This document shows positions 1 through 7,831 of a stretch of 15,642 bases of DNA, one piece after another. This stretch comes from Deltaproteobacteria bacterium. GTDB taxonomy: Bacteria > Desulfobacterota_C > Deferrisomatia > Deferrisomatales > JACRMM01. Under the pieces are notes generated by a model. The model was given only the letters and a program-made list of their open reading frames with translations, did no database searches and had not been told where the DNA came from. Within the stretch, counting starts at the first letter, position 1; every line of letters starts with the position of its first letter. The stretch lies in assembly GCA_016218905.1 (NCBI GenBank), contig JACRCS010000817.1, forward strand, positions 1 through 15,642, read 5' to 3'. The translations under genes and the position numbers were made by a program.

Positions 1-57
1 GGCCTCGCTCTCCCGGACGAAACGCGCGATCTCCGCCTGAAGGTCGGCTGCCGTCAT
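1..57 (-). CDS. N-terminal fragment of an unidentified protein (runs off the left edge)
   Basis: Nineteen codons are visible, starting with ATG at 57 and reading MTAADLQAEIARFVRESEA before the window ends. A strong Shine-Dalgarno GGAGGG lies about five bases upstream, which is why I call this a real start rather than the continuation of pdxT, whose own frame also stays open here. The gene would be the last visible member of the HAD-pdxS-pdxT operon. The visible part is an amphipathic helix-like stretch. I do not recognise the family. Confidence 0.4.
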   Translation of the reverse strand, partial: MTAADLQAEIARFVRESEA

Positions 58-742
58 GGTCACCCTCCGTTGGCCGGCAGCGGACGGCGGGGGGGGCGGA
101 CCGGACCCAGCTGCGCCCGGTCCACTGAGAGTCGATGGCGGCGCCGTCGCCCGCGTCCGCCGGCGAGAGGCCGCACTTTCGGGCGAAGTACCGGTGAAAA
201 GCGAGGCTCGGCGTGAGCTCGGGGTGAAAGACCGTCGCAAGGACTCCCTCGGCCTCGGCCGCGGCCACGTAGTCGTCGAGCCGGAGGAGGACCTCCACGC
301 CCTGCCCCACCCGCACGATCTTCGGCGCGCGGATGAACGTGAGCGGAACGGCCGCGCTCGCGACCTTGGGGACGAGGGCCTCTGTGGTGAAGCTGTCGAG
401 CTGGGAACCGAACGCGTTCCGCTCCACTGCAACGTCGATGAGCCCCAAGTGGGCCGGCCCGCCGACGTTCTCGGTGGCCAGGAGGATCGCGCCCGCGCAC
501 GTGCCCCAGAGCTTCATCCCCCTCCGGTGCTCGTCGACGATGGGGGCTTCGAGCTCGAAGATGCGAAGGAGCCTGGCGAGGCAGGTGCTCTCCCCGCCCG
601 GCACGATGAGGCCGGCGAGTCCCTCGAGGTCCCGGGCCTCCTTGACCCGGCGCGCGGCCACGCCGAGCCTGGCCAGGTGGTCGAGGTGCTCGTGGACGCC
701 ACCCTGCAGGTCGAGGACGCCGAGCTCCGTCCGGCGACTCAT
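1..742 (-). CDS. pdxT: Pyridoxal 5'-phosphate synthase glutaminase subunit PdxT (stop not visible)
   Basis: Class I glutamine amidotransferase that hydrolyses glutamine and channels ammonia to PdxS for PLP synthesis in the cytoplasm. The start is ATG at 742 (MSRRTELGVLDLQGGVHEH). Visible family motifs are PGGEST at residues 48-53, the nucleophile Cys82 in WGTCAGAILLA, and the catalytic His173/Glu175 pair in VFHPELT. The conserved fold ends near residue 191, about position 170, the usual PdxT length. Beyond that the frame stays open, with no stop, to the window edge. A C8 run on the coding strand (89-96) lies in this tail, and a one-base insertion there would bring the frame to TGA at 62-60, eight bases before the next start. 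So the true end is either 60, through an indel, or outside the window. No clear ribosome-binding site precedes the start. Confidence 0.85.
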   Translation of the reverse strand, partial: MSRRTELGVLDLQGGVHEHLDHLARLGVAARRVKEARDLEGLAGLIVPGGESTCLARLLRIFELEAPIVDEHRRGMKLWGTCAGAILLATENVGGPAHLGLIDVAVERNAFGSQLDSFTTEALVPKVASAAVPLTFIRAPKIVRVGQGVEVLLRLDDYVAAAEAEGVLATVFHPELTPSLAFHRYFARKCGLSPADAGDGAAIDSQWTGRSWVRSAPPAVRCRPTEGDHDGSRPSGGDRAFRPGERG

Positions 743-748
743 GGGACT

Positions 749-865
749 AGTGTTCCGTCGCGGTAATTCGTGCTTGCCACCGCCCTTCTGCGACGACCGA
801 ACCGCGCTGATTGGCCGCCGTTCGGTCTGCTGCTCGTTACGCGCAACCGAACCGCACGGAACACT
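749..865. repeat. 117-bp spacer with terminal inverted repeats between pdxS and pdxT
   Basis: The 10-base ends AGTGTTCCGT (749-758) and ACGGAACACT (856-865) are perfect inverted repeats. With a one-base gap the match extends inward by GCGGT, to about 15 bases. A second nested inverted repeat lies inside, GACCGAAC (795-802) and GTTCGGTC (820-827). The right end sits two bases from the pdxS stop, and the left end sits six bases from the pdxT ATG. In the mRNA the outer stem would bring the pdxS stop close to the pdxT start. It could be an intercistronic RNA hairpin or a small MITE-like insertion. I see no clear target-site duplication. Confidence 0.6.
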
Positions 866-867
866 GG

Positions 868-1745
<878 letters not shown>

Positions 1746-1749
<4 letters not shown>

Positions 1750-2543
1750 ACGTCCTCCGTCTCCAATGAGCTCTGTCTCGATTCCTTGACCCAAAGAAAC
1801 TCCGGCAGGCTCCACACCGTAATCCGAGGGTGCGCTCGAGCCAGCGCCCGCTCCTCCTCGGTGTTGTAGCCCCACGCCGCGAGGTAGAGTTCCACGTGCT
1901 CGAGGCCCGCCCGCTCGGCCACGCGCAGGAGCGTCAGGAGCCGATCCTCCACGAAGTGGAGCCGAACGCCCGCGTGCCCCCGTCGGCCCGAAAGCTCCTC
2001 CAGAACGTCTTCCTTGGACTTGAGGGGATTCAGGCCGAAGATATGTCCCGGAGGCAGGAAGAGGCGCCGGGACCGCAACAGGGCTTCGACGAACCGCTCC
2101 TGCTTCGTGGTTACGATGAAGACCGCGTCCGTCCCGAGACGGGTCGAGAGGGCCTCCAGGGCGCCCGGATAGAAGCCATGCCGCCCAAGCCAGTCCGGCA
2201 GGTCCCGGAGGAGCCACTCGTCTCTCGTCCGGCCGAAGAGCTCGACGAGTCGCGCCCGTCCCCAGCCTTCGCCGGCGAGGCGCTCCTCGAGAGCTGCAAG
2301 CTCGGCGTCCGTCGCTCCCTCGGCTCCCTGGAAGACGAGCCGCATCAGGAGGATCGCCTGGTGCCCCGTCTCGATGAGAGGGCGCAGGCGCCGAAAGCGC
2401 GCCACGGACTCCGGCGGAGGCTCGGGTCCCAGCGCCCGCCACTCCGGCCAGATCGCTGCGCCGGCCCTCCACGCCGAAACGGCGACTTCGCCGGCACTGT
2501 CGCACAAGACCCCGTCAAAGTCCACAGCGAAGACGTCGGCCAA
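1746..2543 (-). CDS. HAD-superfamily hydrolase, first gene of the pdxS-pdxT operon
   Basis: Probable haloacid dehalogenase-type phosphohydrolase of 265 residues. Motif I is DFDGVLCDS with Asp8 (nucleophile) and Asp10. Motif II is the Thr in FIVTTK around 145. A lysine follows in LKSKED (175-177), and motif IV is the acidic pair Glu199/Asp200 in HFVEDR. The segment between motifs I and II is helical, as in enzymes with a C1 cap. I chose TTG at 2543 because GAGGG lies five bases upstream and motif I then sits at the N-terminus as usual. A TTG at 2588 is in frame but would leave only about 12 bases of leader after the predicted promoter. The overlap with pdxS suggests a role near PLP metabolism, for example dephosphorylating a B6 vitamer, but the substrate is not determinable from sequence. 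Confidence 0.85.
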
Positions 2544-2606
2544 GCTACCCTCGCGGCTCCCGGAACCACCCGCGCGAATTCGTCGCAACCGCGCAGCACG
2601 CCGGGA

Positions 2607-2636
2607 AATTTACGCCCCGACGAGGGAGCCGGTCAA
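2607..2636 (-). promoter_or_regulatory. Candidate sigma70-type promoter for the HAD-pdxS-pdxT operon
   Basis: On the minus strand, TTGACC (2636-2631) and TAAATT (2612-2607) are separated by 18 bases. Transcription would begin near 2600, giving a leader of about 57 bases to the TTG start at 2543. The AT-rich -10 element stands out in this GC-rich sequence. No experimental support. Confidence 0.5.
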
Positions 2637-2707
2637 GAAACCGGGCGACGTTTCCCGACGGGCAGCCGGGGTTCACGCCCGCCGCTTGACCCCCGGTCGG
2701 ACCGGCG

Positions 2708-2742
2708 TCAGACTGGTCAGACCTGTCTCAGACCTGTCAGAC
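2708..2742. repeat. Four TCAGAC repeats upstream of the ketopantoate reductase gene
   Basis: TCAGAC occurs at 2708, 2717, 2728 and 2737, so the spacings are 9, 11 and 9 and every second copy is 20 bases apart, about two helical turns. The second copy sits in the palindrome GGTC-A-GACC (2715-2723), which resembles FadR/GntR-type half-sites. The repeats lie 36-70 bases upstream of the ATG at 2778. A TTGACC at 2686-2691 could be a -35 element, but I see no good -10. An operator array is plausible but unproven. Confidence 0.4.
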
Positions 2743-2777
2743 CGTGTCCGACTCGCCGGACCTATCGGAGGTGTTTC

Positions 2778-3704
2778 ATGCGGATTACCGTCGTCGGCGG
2801 GGGAGCGATGGGGTGCCTCTTCGGCGGCTGCCTCAGCCGCGCGGGAGATGACGTGGTCCTCGTCGACGCCTGGCGGGACCACGTCGAGCTCCTCAACCGG
2901 CGAGGGTTGTGGCTCTGGGAAGGCTCCGAGCGCCGGGAGATCCCGGTGAGGGCAGAGCTCCCCGGGTCGCCCTTGCGCCGAGCCGAGCTCGTCCTCTTCC
3001 TCGTAAAGGCCTACCGGAGCGAAGAAGCCGCCGCCCAGGTGCCGGACCTGCTCGAGCCCGCCGGGCTCGCGCTGACGCTCCAGAACGGCCTAGGGTCCGC
3101 CGACGTGCTGGCCGCGCGGGTGGGTAGAGAGCGCGTCCTGGTCGGGGTGACCGCCCAGGGCGCGACCGTCTTGGGTCCCGGGGAGATCCGGCACGGGGGC
3201 ACGGGAGAGACCCTCGTGGGAGCCTACGCTCCCAACCACGCCTCGAACGCCGGGGCGAGCCGCGCCGCCGAGGCCTTCGGCCGGGCGAACCTGCCCGCCC
3301 GGGCCACGTCGGAGGTGTGGCCCGCCGTGTGGAAGAAGCTCGCGGTGAACTGCGGGATCAACGCCGTTACCGCGCTGGCCGGGATTCGAAACGGACGCAT
3401 CCCCGAGATCCCGGAAGCGGCGGCGGTCCTCGAGGACGCCGTGCACGAAGCGGCGGCCGTCGCCCGCGCCGCCGGTGTGGACCTGGGGGACCCGGGCGCC
3501 CTCGTGGACCACGTGCTCGCCGTTGCCCGCGCCACCGCGGCCAACCGCTCGAGCATGGGCCAGGACGTCGACCGCCGGAGCCCCACCGAGATCGACTTCA
3601 TCAACGGGGCCGTCGTGAGGGAAGGCCGGAAGCACGGCGTTCCCACGCCGGTGAACGCGACACTGGCGCGGCTGGTGAAGGCGGTCGAGAGCGGTTTTCA
3701 GTGA
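2778..3704 (+). CDS. 2-dehydropantoate 2-reductase family protein (PanE/ApbA-like)
   Basis: NADPH-dependent ketopantoate reductase-type enzyme; the classical reaction makes pantoate for coenzyme A synthesis. The 308-residue length is normal for the family. The N-terminal Rossmann motif is VVGGGAMGC (residues 5-13). LQNGLG (101-106) contributes to the active site. Lys187 in VWKKLAVNCGINAVTAL corresponds to the catalytic lysine, and SPTEIDFINGAVV near the C-terminus carries the conserved Glu and Asn of the substrate pocket. GGAGGTG lies upstream of ATG 2778. The gene stands alone on the plus strand, divergent from the pdx operon and convergent with dctM. Many genomes carry several paralogs of this family with unclear substrates, so I do not assign panE. 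Its stop codon is the first three bases of a heptamer repeat array. Confidence 0.9.
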   Translation: MRITVVGGGAMGCLFGGCLSRAGDDVVLVDAWRDHVELLNRRGLWLWEGSERREIPVRAELPGSPLRRAELVLFLVKAYRSEEAAAQVPDLLEPAGLALTLQNGLGSADVLAARVGRERVLVGVTAQGATVLGPGEIRHGGTGETLVGAYAPNHASNAGASRAAEAFGRANLPARATSEVWPAVWKKLAVNCGINAVTALAGIRNGRIPEIPEAAAVLEDAVHEAAAVARAAGVDLGDPGALVDHVLAVARATAANRSSMGQDVDRRSPTEIDFINGAVVREGRKHGVPTPVNATLARLVKAVESGFQ

Positions 3705-3722
3705 TCAGTGATCGGTGATCAG
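3702..3722. repeat. Three tandem copies of a 7-bp repeat (TGATCAG) starting at the ketopantoate reductase stop
   Basis: TGATCAG, TGATCGG and TGATCAG follow one another without a gap. The first TGA is the stop codon of the upstream gene. The array is inverted relative to the one at 3781-3829, so the two can pair in several registers (for example CAGTGATC with GATCACTG), as in a bidirectional terminator or cruciform. The 58 bases between the arrays contain no gene. Confidence 0.8.
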
Positions 3723-3780
3723 GGGAACCGGAGAGCCCCGGCCACGGGCACGTATCCGTCGTCAGCCCTCCGTCAATCCA

Positions 3781-3829
3781 CAGATCACAGATCACTGGTC
3801 ACAGATCACTGGTCACAGATCACTGGTCA
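3781..3829. repeat. Seven heptamer copies forming a 14-bp tandem repeat, ending at the dctM stop
   Basis: On the plus strand the pattern is CAGATCA followed by three exact copies of CAGATCACTGGTCA (3788-3801, 3802-3815, 3816-3829). Each 14-mer is two related heptamers. Read on the minus strand these are TGACCAG and TGATCTG, close to TGATCAG of the left array. The last three bases (3827-3829) are the TGA stop of dctM on the minus strand. The exact copy-to-copy identity suggests recent expansion. Confidence 0.85.
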
Positions 3830-5101
3830 CATCAAAAGGCGCGGCAGCCAGGTAGAGAGCGCGGGCACATAGGTGACGAGAAGGAGCACCGCGATCGCCA
3901 CGCCGACGAAAGGCCAGACGGCGCGGGAAATCTTCTCCAACGAGATCCGACCGACCGAGCAGACCACGAAGAGCGAGGCCCCGACGGGCGGAGTCACGAG
4001 CCCGATGACGGCGTTGATGACGACGATCGTTCCGAAGTGGACGGGATCGATGCCCACCTTCGCGGCGAGCGGGGCCAGGACGGGTACGAGCACGATCAGG
4101 AGCGGCGCCGGCTCGAGCCAGATCCCGAGGACGAAGAGGAGGAGGTTCACCAGGAGCAGGACGAGCCAAGGCTGCGTCGTGACCGACAGGATGCCCTGCG
4201 CGAGCCGCATCGGCACCTGTTCCGCCGCGAGGATCCAACCGAAGAGCTCCGAGGCCCCGATCACCAGCATCACGATGGCCGTACCGATGCCGGCTTCGGC
4301 GAGCAGCGCGGGAAGCCGCGCCCACCGGATCTCCCGGTACACGAAGAGGCCGAGCACCAGGGCGTAGACCGCCGCGACGGCAGACGATTCGGTGGGCGTG
4401 AAGACGCCGCCCAGGATCCCGCCGAGGATGATCCCGGGCATGGTGAGCGCGAGGAGGGCGTCCTTGAAAGCCCCCACGATCTCTCGGGGCGGCGCCAAGC
4501 GGCCCGCGGGATACCCGCGCCTCCGGGCGAAGAGCCAGACCAGCCCCATGAACCCGGCGGCCAGGAGAAAGCCCGGCACGGCTCCCGCCAGGAAGAGCGC
4601 GCCGATGGAGACGTTCGCGATGATGCCGTAGAGGATCATCGGAATCGACGGCGGGATGATGGGACCCATCGTGGAAGCCGCCGCCGTGAGGGCCGCCGAG
4701 AAGTCCTCGTGGTAGCCCTCCTTCTTCATGGCCGGAATCATGACGGAGCCGATGGCGGAGGCCTCGGCCGCCGCGGAGCCGGAGATCCCGGCGAAGAGCA
4801 TGGAGGCGACGACGTTCACGTACCCGAGTCCGCCCGCCACCCAGCCCACCGTCACCTGGGCGAAGTGGATCAGCCTGCGCGTGATCCCGCCCTCGTTCAT
4901 CAGCGCGCCGGCCAGCATGAAAAAAGGAATCGCCATGAGGGGGAACGAGTCGAGGCCCTCGAACATCTTGCCGGCGACGATCGTCAGGTTCAGCTTCCCC
5001 TGAACGAGGACGGCGGCGAGCCCCGCGCCGGCCAGCACGTAGGAGATCGGCAGGCCCAGCAGCAGGAGCCCGACGAACGCGACGACGAGCGTCAGGACCA
5101 C
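3827..5101 (-). CDS. dctM: TRAP transporter large membrane subunit DctM
   Basis: Large permease subunit of a tripartite ATP-independent periplasmic transporter, which uses an ion gradient to import a solute, usually an organic acid. The 424 residues form about a dozen hydrophobic segments. Family signatures are GISGSAAAEASAIGSVMIPAM (split: GISGSAAAEA, then SAIGSVMIP, residues 105-123), GPIIPPSIPMI (146-156), and the symmetric C-terminal LVTPPVGASLFV. I chose GTG at 5101, which overlaps the end of dctQ by ten bases and gives the hydrophobic N-terminus MVLTLVVAFVGLLLLG. The longer upstream frame is only an antiphase reading of dctQ. The stop lies inside a heptamer repeat. It acts in the inner membrane with the DctQ and DctP encoded just upstream. 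Confidence 0.96.
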   Translation of the reverse strand: MVLTLVVAFVGLLLLGLPISYVLAGAGLAAVLVQGKLNLTIVAGKMFEGLDSFPLMAIPFFMLAGALMNEGGITRRLIHFAQVTVGWVAGGLGYVNVVASMLFAGISGSAAAEASAIGSVMIPAMKKEGYHEDFSAALTAAASTMGPIIPPSIPMILYGIIANVSIGALFLAGAVPGFLLAAGFMGLVWLFARRRGYPAGRLAPPREIVGAFKDALLALTMPGIILGGILGGVFTPTESSAVAAVYALVLGLFVYREIRWARLPALLAEAGIGTAIVMLVIGASELFGWILAAEQVPMRLAQGILSVTTQPWLVLLLVNLLLFVLGIWLEPAPLLIVLVPVLAPLAAKVGIDPVHFGTIVVINAVIGLVTPPVGASLFVVCSVGRISLEKISRAVWPFVGVAIAVLLLVTYVPALSTWLPRLLM

Positions 5102-5607
5102 TCGCCCTGCTCCCCTCCCGGCGGATGCGTCCCCCGTCCGGCCACCGTGTTCCCGAGCTCCTCGAGGAGGAAGAGGACCAGCAGGAGCGCCCCCGCGGGG
5201 ATGGCGGCGTAGGGGACGCCCATGGGCCACTCCAGCGCCGCCGAACGCTGCAGCATGTTGAACCGCGCGAGTTTGAAGCCGTGCCACGCCATGACGCTGA
5301 CGACGAAGATCGCGGCGCTACCGGCCAGCGCGCGGGCCGAGTAGCCCGCCGGGGCCGGCAGCGCCTCCACGAGGCTCTCGAAGCCCACGTGCATCCGGCG
5401 CCGGGCGGCGATGGCGCCGCCCAGCATCGAAACCCAGACGAGGAGGAAGCGGGCCAGCTCCTCCGACCAGGTGATCGAGAAGTGGAACACGTACCGCCCC
5501 ATGGCCTGGGCGAAGATGAGGCTACACATCACCGCCACCATGGCCACGACCGTCGAGAGCGCGACCCGCTCGAGGAGGTCGTTGAGCCGACGGAGCAGGA
5601 AGAGCAC
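5092..5607 (-). CDS. dctQ: TRAP transporter small membrane subunit DctQ
   Basis: Small four-helix membrane subunit of the TRAP transporter. The 171 residues contain hydrophobic segments at about 16-36, 51-67, 92-108 and 131-150. The motif FSITWSEELARFLLVW (43-58) is the typical second-helix signature of the family, with the conserved Trp-Ser-Glu-Glu. Translation begins with GTG at 5607, 16 bases after the dctP stop and without a strong Shine-Dalgarno, which suggests dependence on dctP translation. The 3' end overlaps dctM by ten bases. All three genes form one operon. Confidence 0.94.
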   Translation of the reverse strand: MLFLLRRLNDLLERVALSTVVAMVAVMCSLIFAQAMGRYVFHFSITWSEELARFLLVWVSMLGGAIAARRRMHVGFESLVEALPAPAGYSARALAGSAAIFVVSVMAWHGFKLARFNMLQRSAALEWPMGVPYAAIPAGALLLVLFLLEELGNTVAGRGTHPPGGEQGEWS

Positions 5608-5623
5608 GGGCGGTACGTCGAGC

Positions 5624-6628
5624 TCAGCGGGTCTCGGCGATCTTCCGGAAGCGCTCGCCGAACTGCTGCGCGTACTTGTCGAAGACCGGTCGGATCGCGT
5701 TCAGCCAGGCCGCGGAGTCGACGGTCTCCACGATCTCCATTCCGCGCTGCTTCAGCTCGCCGACCCACTTCGTCTCCTGCTCGCGACCGAGCTTCCGCTG
5801 GTACGGCGCGACCTCGGCCGCCGTCTTGATCAGCAGGTCCTGGTCCGCTTTGGGGATCTCCTTCCAGCTGCCGGCGCCGACCGCGATGATCGCGGGCGAG
5901 TAGACGTGACGCGTGAGCGTCATGTACTTCTGAACTTCATTGAGCTTCGAGGAGTAGACCACGGCGATCGGGTTCTCCTGGCCGTCGATGACCTTGCCCT
6001 GCAACGCGCCGTACACCTCTCCCCAGGTCATGGGCGTGGGGGCGGCCCCCAGCGACTTCCAGGCCTCGATGTGGACCTTGTTCTCCATGGTCCGGATCTT
6101 CAGGTCGCGGACGTCGGCCGGCAGACGCACGGGGTGCTTGGAGTTGGTGAGGTTCCGGAAACCGTTCTCCCAGAAGGCGAGCCCCTTGATCTGCGCCCGC
6201 TCGAGCTCGCTCAGGATGGACTTCCCGAGGTCGCCGTCGAGCACCTTGTCCACGTGGGCGTAGCTCCGGAAGAGGAACGGAACGTCCAGCATCTGGAAGG
6301 CGGGCGCGAAGTTGCCCACCGGTCCGGTAGAACCCGTGTAGAAGTCGATCGTCCCCTGCTGGAGCCCTTCCAGGGCCTCACGCTCGCCCTTCGCGAGCTG
6401 GCCGGCCGGGAAGACGGTGATCTTGATGCGCCCGCCGGTGCGCTCTCGGACGAGGTCCGCGAAGCGCTGCGCACCCATCGAGTACACGTGGTCGGTCGGC
6501 GTGGCCGTGTAGAGCTTGTACTCGGCCGTGAAGGGCTTCGCCTCGGCGAGCACCTCCTGCGGGGTGAGGATTCCGACGAGGGCGGAGACTCCCAGGGTCG
6601 CGACAACTCCCATCAGCAGATGACGCAT
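5624..6628 (-). CDS. dctP: TRAP transporter periplasmic solute-binding protein DctP
   Basis: Extracytoplasmic solute receptor of 334 residues. It has a signal peptide (about residues 1-28, cleavage likely after VLA or AEA). The mature protein shows the DctP order: GRIKITVFPAGQLAKG (66-81), the hydrophobic pocket segment DVPFLFRSY (115-123), the carboxylate-binding Arg179 in DLKIRT, then WGEVYGALQGKVIDGQENP (202-220). The conserved Arg argues for a carboxylate ligand such as a sugar acid, keto acid or dicarboxylate; the exact substrate cannot be read from sequence. GAGGAGA precedes ATG 6628 at good spacing. It is the first gene of the dctPQM operon and has its own candidate promoter and operator. 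Confidence 0.96.
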   Translation of the reverse strand: MRHLLMGVVATLGVSALVGILTPQEVLAEAKPFTAEYKLYTATPTDHVYSMGAQRFADLVRERTGGRIKITVFPAGQLAKGEREALEGLQQGTIDFYTGSTGPVGNFAPAFQMLDVPFLFRSYAHVDKVLDGDLGKSILSELERAQIKGLAFWENGFRNLTNSKHPVRLPADVRDLKIRTMENKVHIEAWKSLGAAPTPMTWGEVYGALQGKVIDGQENPIAVVYSSKLNEVQKYMTLTRHVYSPAIIAVGAGSWKEIPKADQDLLIKTAAEVAPYQRKLGREQETKWVGELKQRGMEIVETVDSAAWLNAIRPVFDKYAQQFGERFRKIAETR

Positions 6629-6665
6629 CTCGAATCTCCTCGGTGAGTGCGGGTGGAGGAATGGA

Positions 6666-6698
6666 CGCTGGTTAGCACCAGCGCACGCACCGGGTCAA
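6666..6698 (-). promoter_or_regulatory. Candidate dctP promoter with overlapping palindromic operator
   Basis: On the minus strand TTGACC (6698-6693) is followed after 18 bases by TAACCA (6674-6669), preceded by TG as in an extended -10. A perfect dyad, CGCTGGT-TAGC-ACCAGCG (6666-6683), covers the -10 element. Its core TGGT-N4-ACCA resembles sites of GntR/FadR-type repressors, which often control TRAP operons for organic acids. No GntR gene is in the window. Confidence 0.5.
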
Positions 6699-6754
6699 GG
6701 CGGTTTTGGCTGCGGAGCGGAGCACGGGAGCAGAGGAAGGGATGAGATCAATCC

Positions 6755-6805
6755 GGGGCAGCGGGCGCCCGGTTGCCGGAGAGCGACTCCGGGAGCGCCC
6801 GCCCC
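6755..6805 (-). terminator. Strong GC-rich stem-loop just after the 3D-domain gene
   Basis: A three-part hairpin: GGGGC (6755-6759) pairs with GCCCC (6801-6805), GGGCGC (6763-6768) with GCGCCC (6795-6800), and CCGGAG (6776-6781) with CTCCGG (6787-6792) around a five-base loop. It begins 11 bases past the stop of the minus-strand gene at 6816. There is no U-tract, so it is terminator-like in position and stability only. Confidence 0.45.
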
Positions 6806-6815
6806 GAACCGGAGG

Positions 6816-7382
6816 CTAGGAAGTCGTGGTGCCTTGTCCCAAGGGAACTGCGACGGACTTGAAGTTGTCGAACTTGTCGGTGTCGTAGAGCGCCAGGTCG
6901 ATGGACTTCTTCATCCTCGGGTGCATCAGGTCCCAGACGATGCACTTCCCAACGCCCGCTACGTAGATCAGGTCTCCGAACTTCCAGCCCTTCTGGAGGA
7001 GGTCCCTGGAGATCGCGATCGTCTTGAAGCCCTTGAAGTACTCGGTGAACTTGTTGCCCCAGGCGCACACGTCCGGCTCCTCGTCCGTCTGCCCCTGGGC
7101 GTTGGAGTAGCAGGTCACCTTTACGGGCACGGCGGCCTTCATCACCCGGGCGATGTCGGTGACCTGCGACGGTGCCGGTGCCGGGGCGGGTGCGGGTGCG
7201 GGCACCGCCGCCGGCTTCAACTCCAGGGTGGCGATGACGTCGTCCTTCTGCCGGAGCTCCCGTTTGGCCTGGAGGAGCTCCTCGTTCATGGCGCCGTAGT
7301 AGTGGACGAAACCCACGGCAGCGAGAGCCCAGGCCAGCGTCACCGTCTTCTTCACCAGGATCAGCGTCAGGTACTTTCGCAT
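6816..7382 (-). CDS. Membrane-anchored 3D-domain (double-psi beta-barrel) protein
   Basis: Protein of 188 residues. An N-terminal hydrophobic segment (about 5-28) is probably an uncleaved anchor or signal. A short charged helix follows (33-52), then an Ala-Pro linker of PA repeats (60-71). The C-terminal domain (about 86-182) has the 3D-domain layout: VTCYSNAQGQTDEEPD, then the Asp in VWDLMHP (151) and the Asp in KSIDLALYD (162). Three spaced aspartates define the family, which includes MltA-like lytic transglycosylases and peptidoglycan-associated barrels. The two cysteines (91, 106) and Cys147 could form a disulfide outside the cytoplasm. I chose ATG 7382 because AGGAGG lies six bases upstream; the TTG two codons earlier overlaps that site. 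A role in cell-wall processing is inference. Confidence 0.7.
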   Translation of the reverse strand: MRKYLTLILVKKTVTLAWALAAVGFVHYYGAMNEELLQAKRELRQKDDVIATLELKPAAVPAPAPAPAPAPSQVTDIARVMKAAVPVKVTCYSNAQGQTDEEPDVCAWGNKFTEYFKGFKTIAISRDLLQKGWKFGDLIYVAGVGKCIVWDLMHPRMKKSIDLALYDTDKFDNFKSVAVPLGQGTTTS

Positions 7383-7802
7383 GCTCAACCTCCTATAGAT
7401 GGCCGCCGTGCCTTCGACCCAGTCGTTGGACTTCCTCCGCCGGCAGCACGGCCTCTACAGTGGTCGACTCCGTTCCCACGCGCGGGGCCCCTCCTGAGCC
7501 CCGTCTCATTCCCCTTCGCGCGAAAATGAACGCCGAGTCTACCGCGGCGTCCCGGCTCGTCAACCGGTCCCGGCCGGACCGCCCGCACGTTGGGGCTGGC
7601 CCGCAGATGCACGTTTCGCGCCGTGGCAAGCCGGAGAACGGGCGTGACACGCGGAAAGCCGCCCCTGGAGCGCCCGGCTCGCGGTTTCGCGGGGGCCGCA
7701 CCGCCAGGCCTCTCTCTGCCGGCCTGACGCTGTAGGTGTGGAATTCTTTTCCCACTTTTAGACCTCCGCTACCCACTGGGCCCTCGGAACAGGAGCCGCT
7801 CC

Positions 7803-7831
7803 TTGACCGGTCGAACCGTCCCAGTTAGCCT
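7803..7831 (+). promoter_or_regulatory. Candidate promoter of the kinase-like gene
   Basis: TTGACC (7803-7808) and TAGCCT (7826-7831) are 17 bases apart. The -35 is the same hexamer seen upstream of the pdx and dct operons; the -10 matches poorly. Transcription would start near 7838, close to the translation start. Confidence 0.35.

Noticed and set aside
60..500. A 146-codon minus-strand frame in the pdxT region
   Set aside because: It is out of frame with the conserved PdxT motifs. Only its stop at 62-60 is of interest, as the possible true pdxT end after an indel.
3781..3829. CRISPR array
   Set aside because: The repeat is 7 or 14 bases, directly tandem and without spacers; no cas gene is present.
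4037..6646. Long plus-strand frames (391 and 411 codons) across the TRAP transporter operon
   Set aside because: They are antisense to dctM, dctQ and dctP, whose motifs and overlaps are unambiguous; the translations are Asp/His/Arg-rich shadows.
7393..7776. A 127-codon minus-strand frame in the intergenic region
   Set aside because: Arg/Pro/Gly-rich translation with no good start context; it overlaps the promoter side of the 3D-domain gene.
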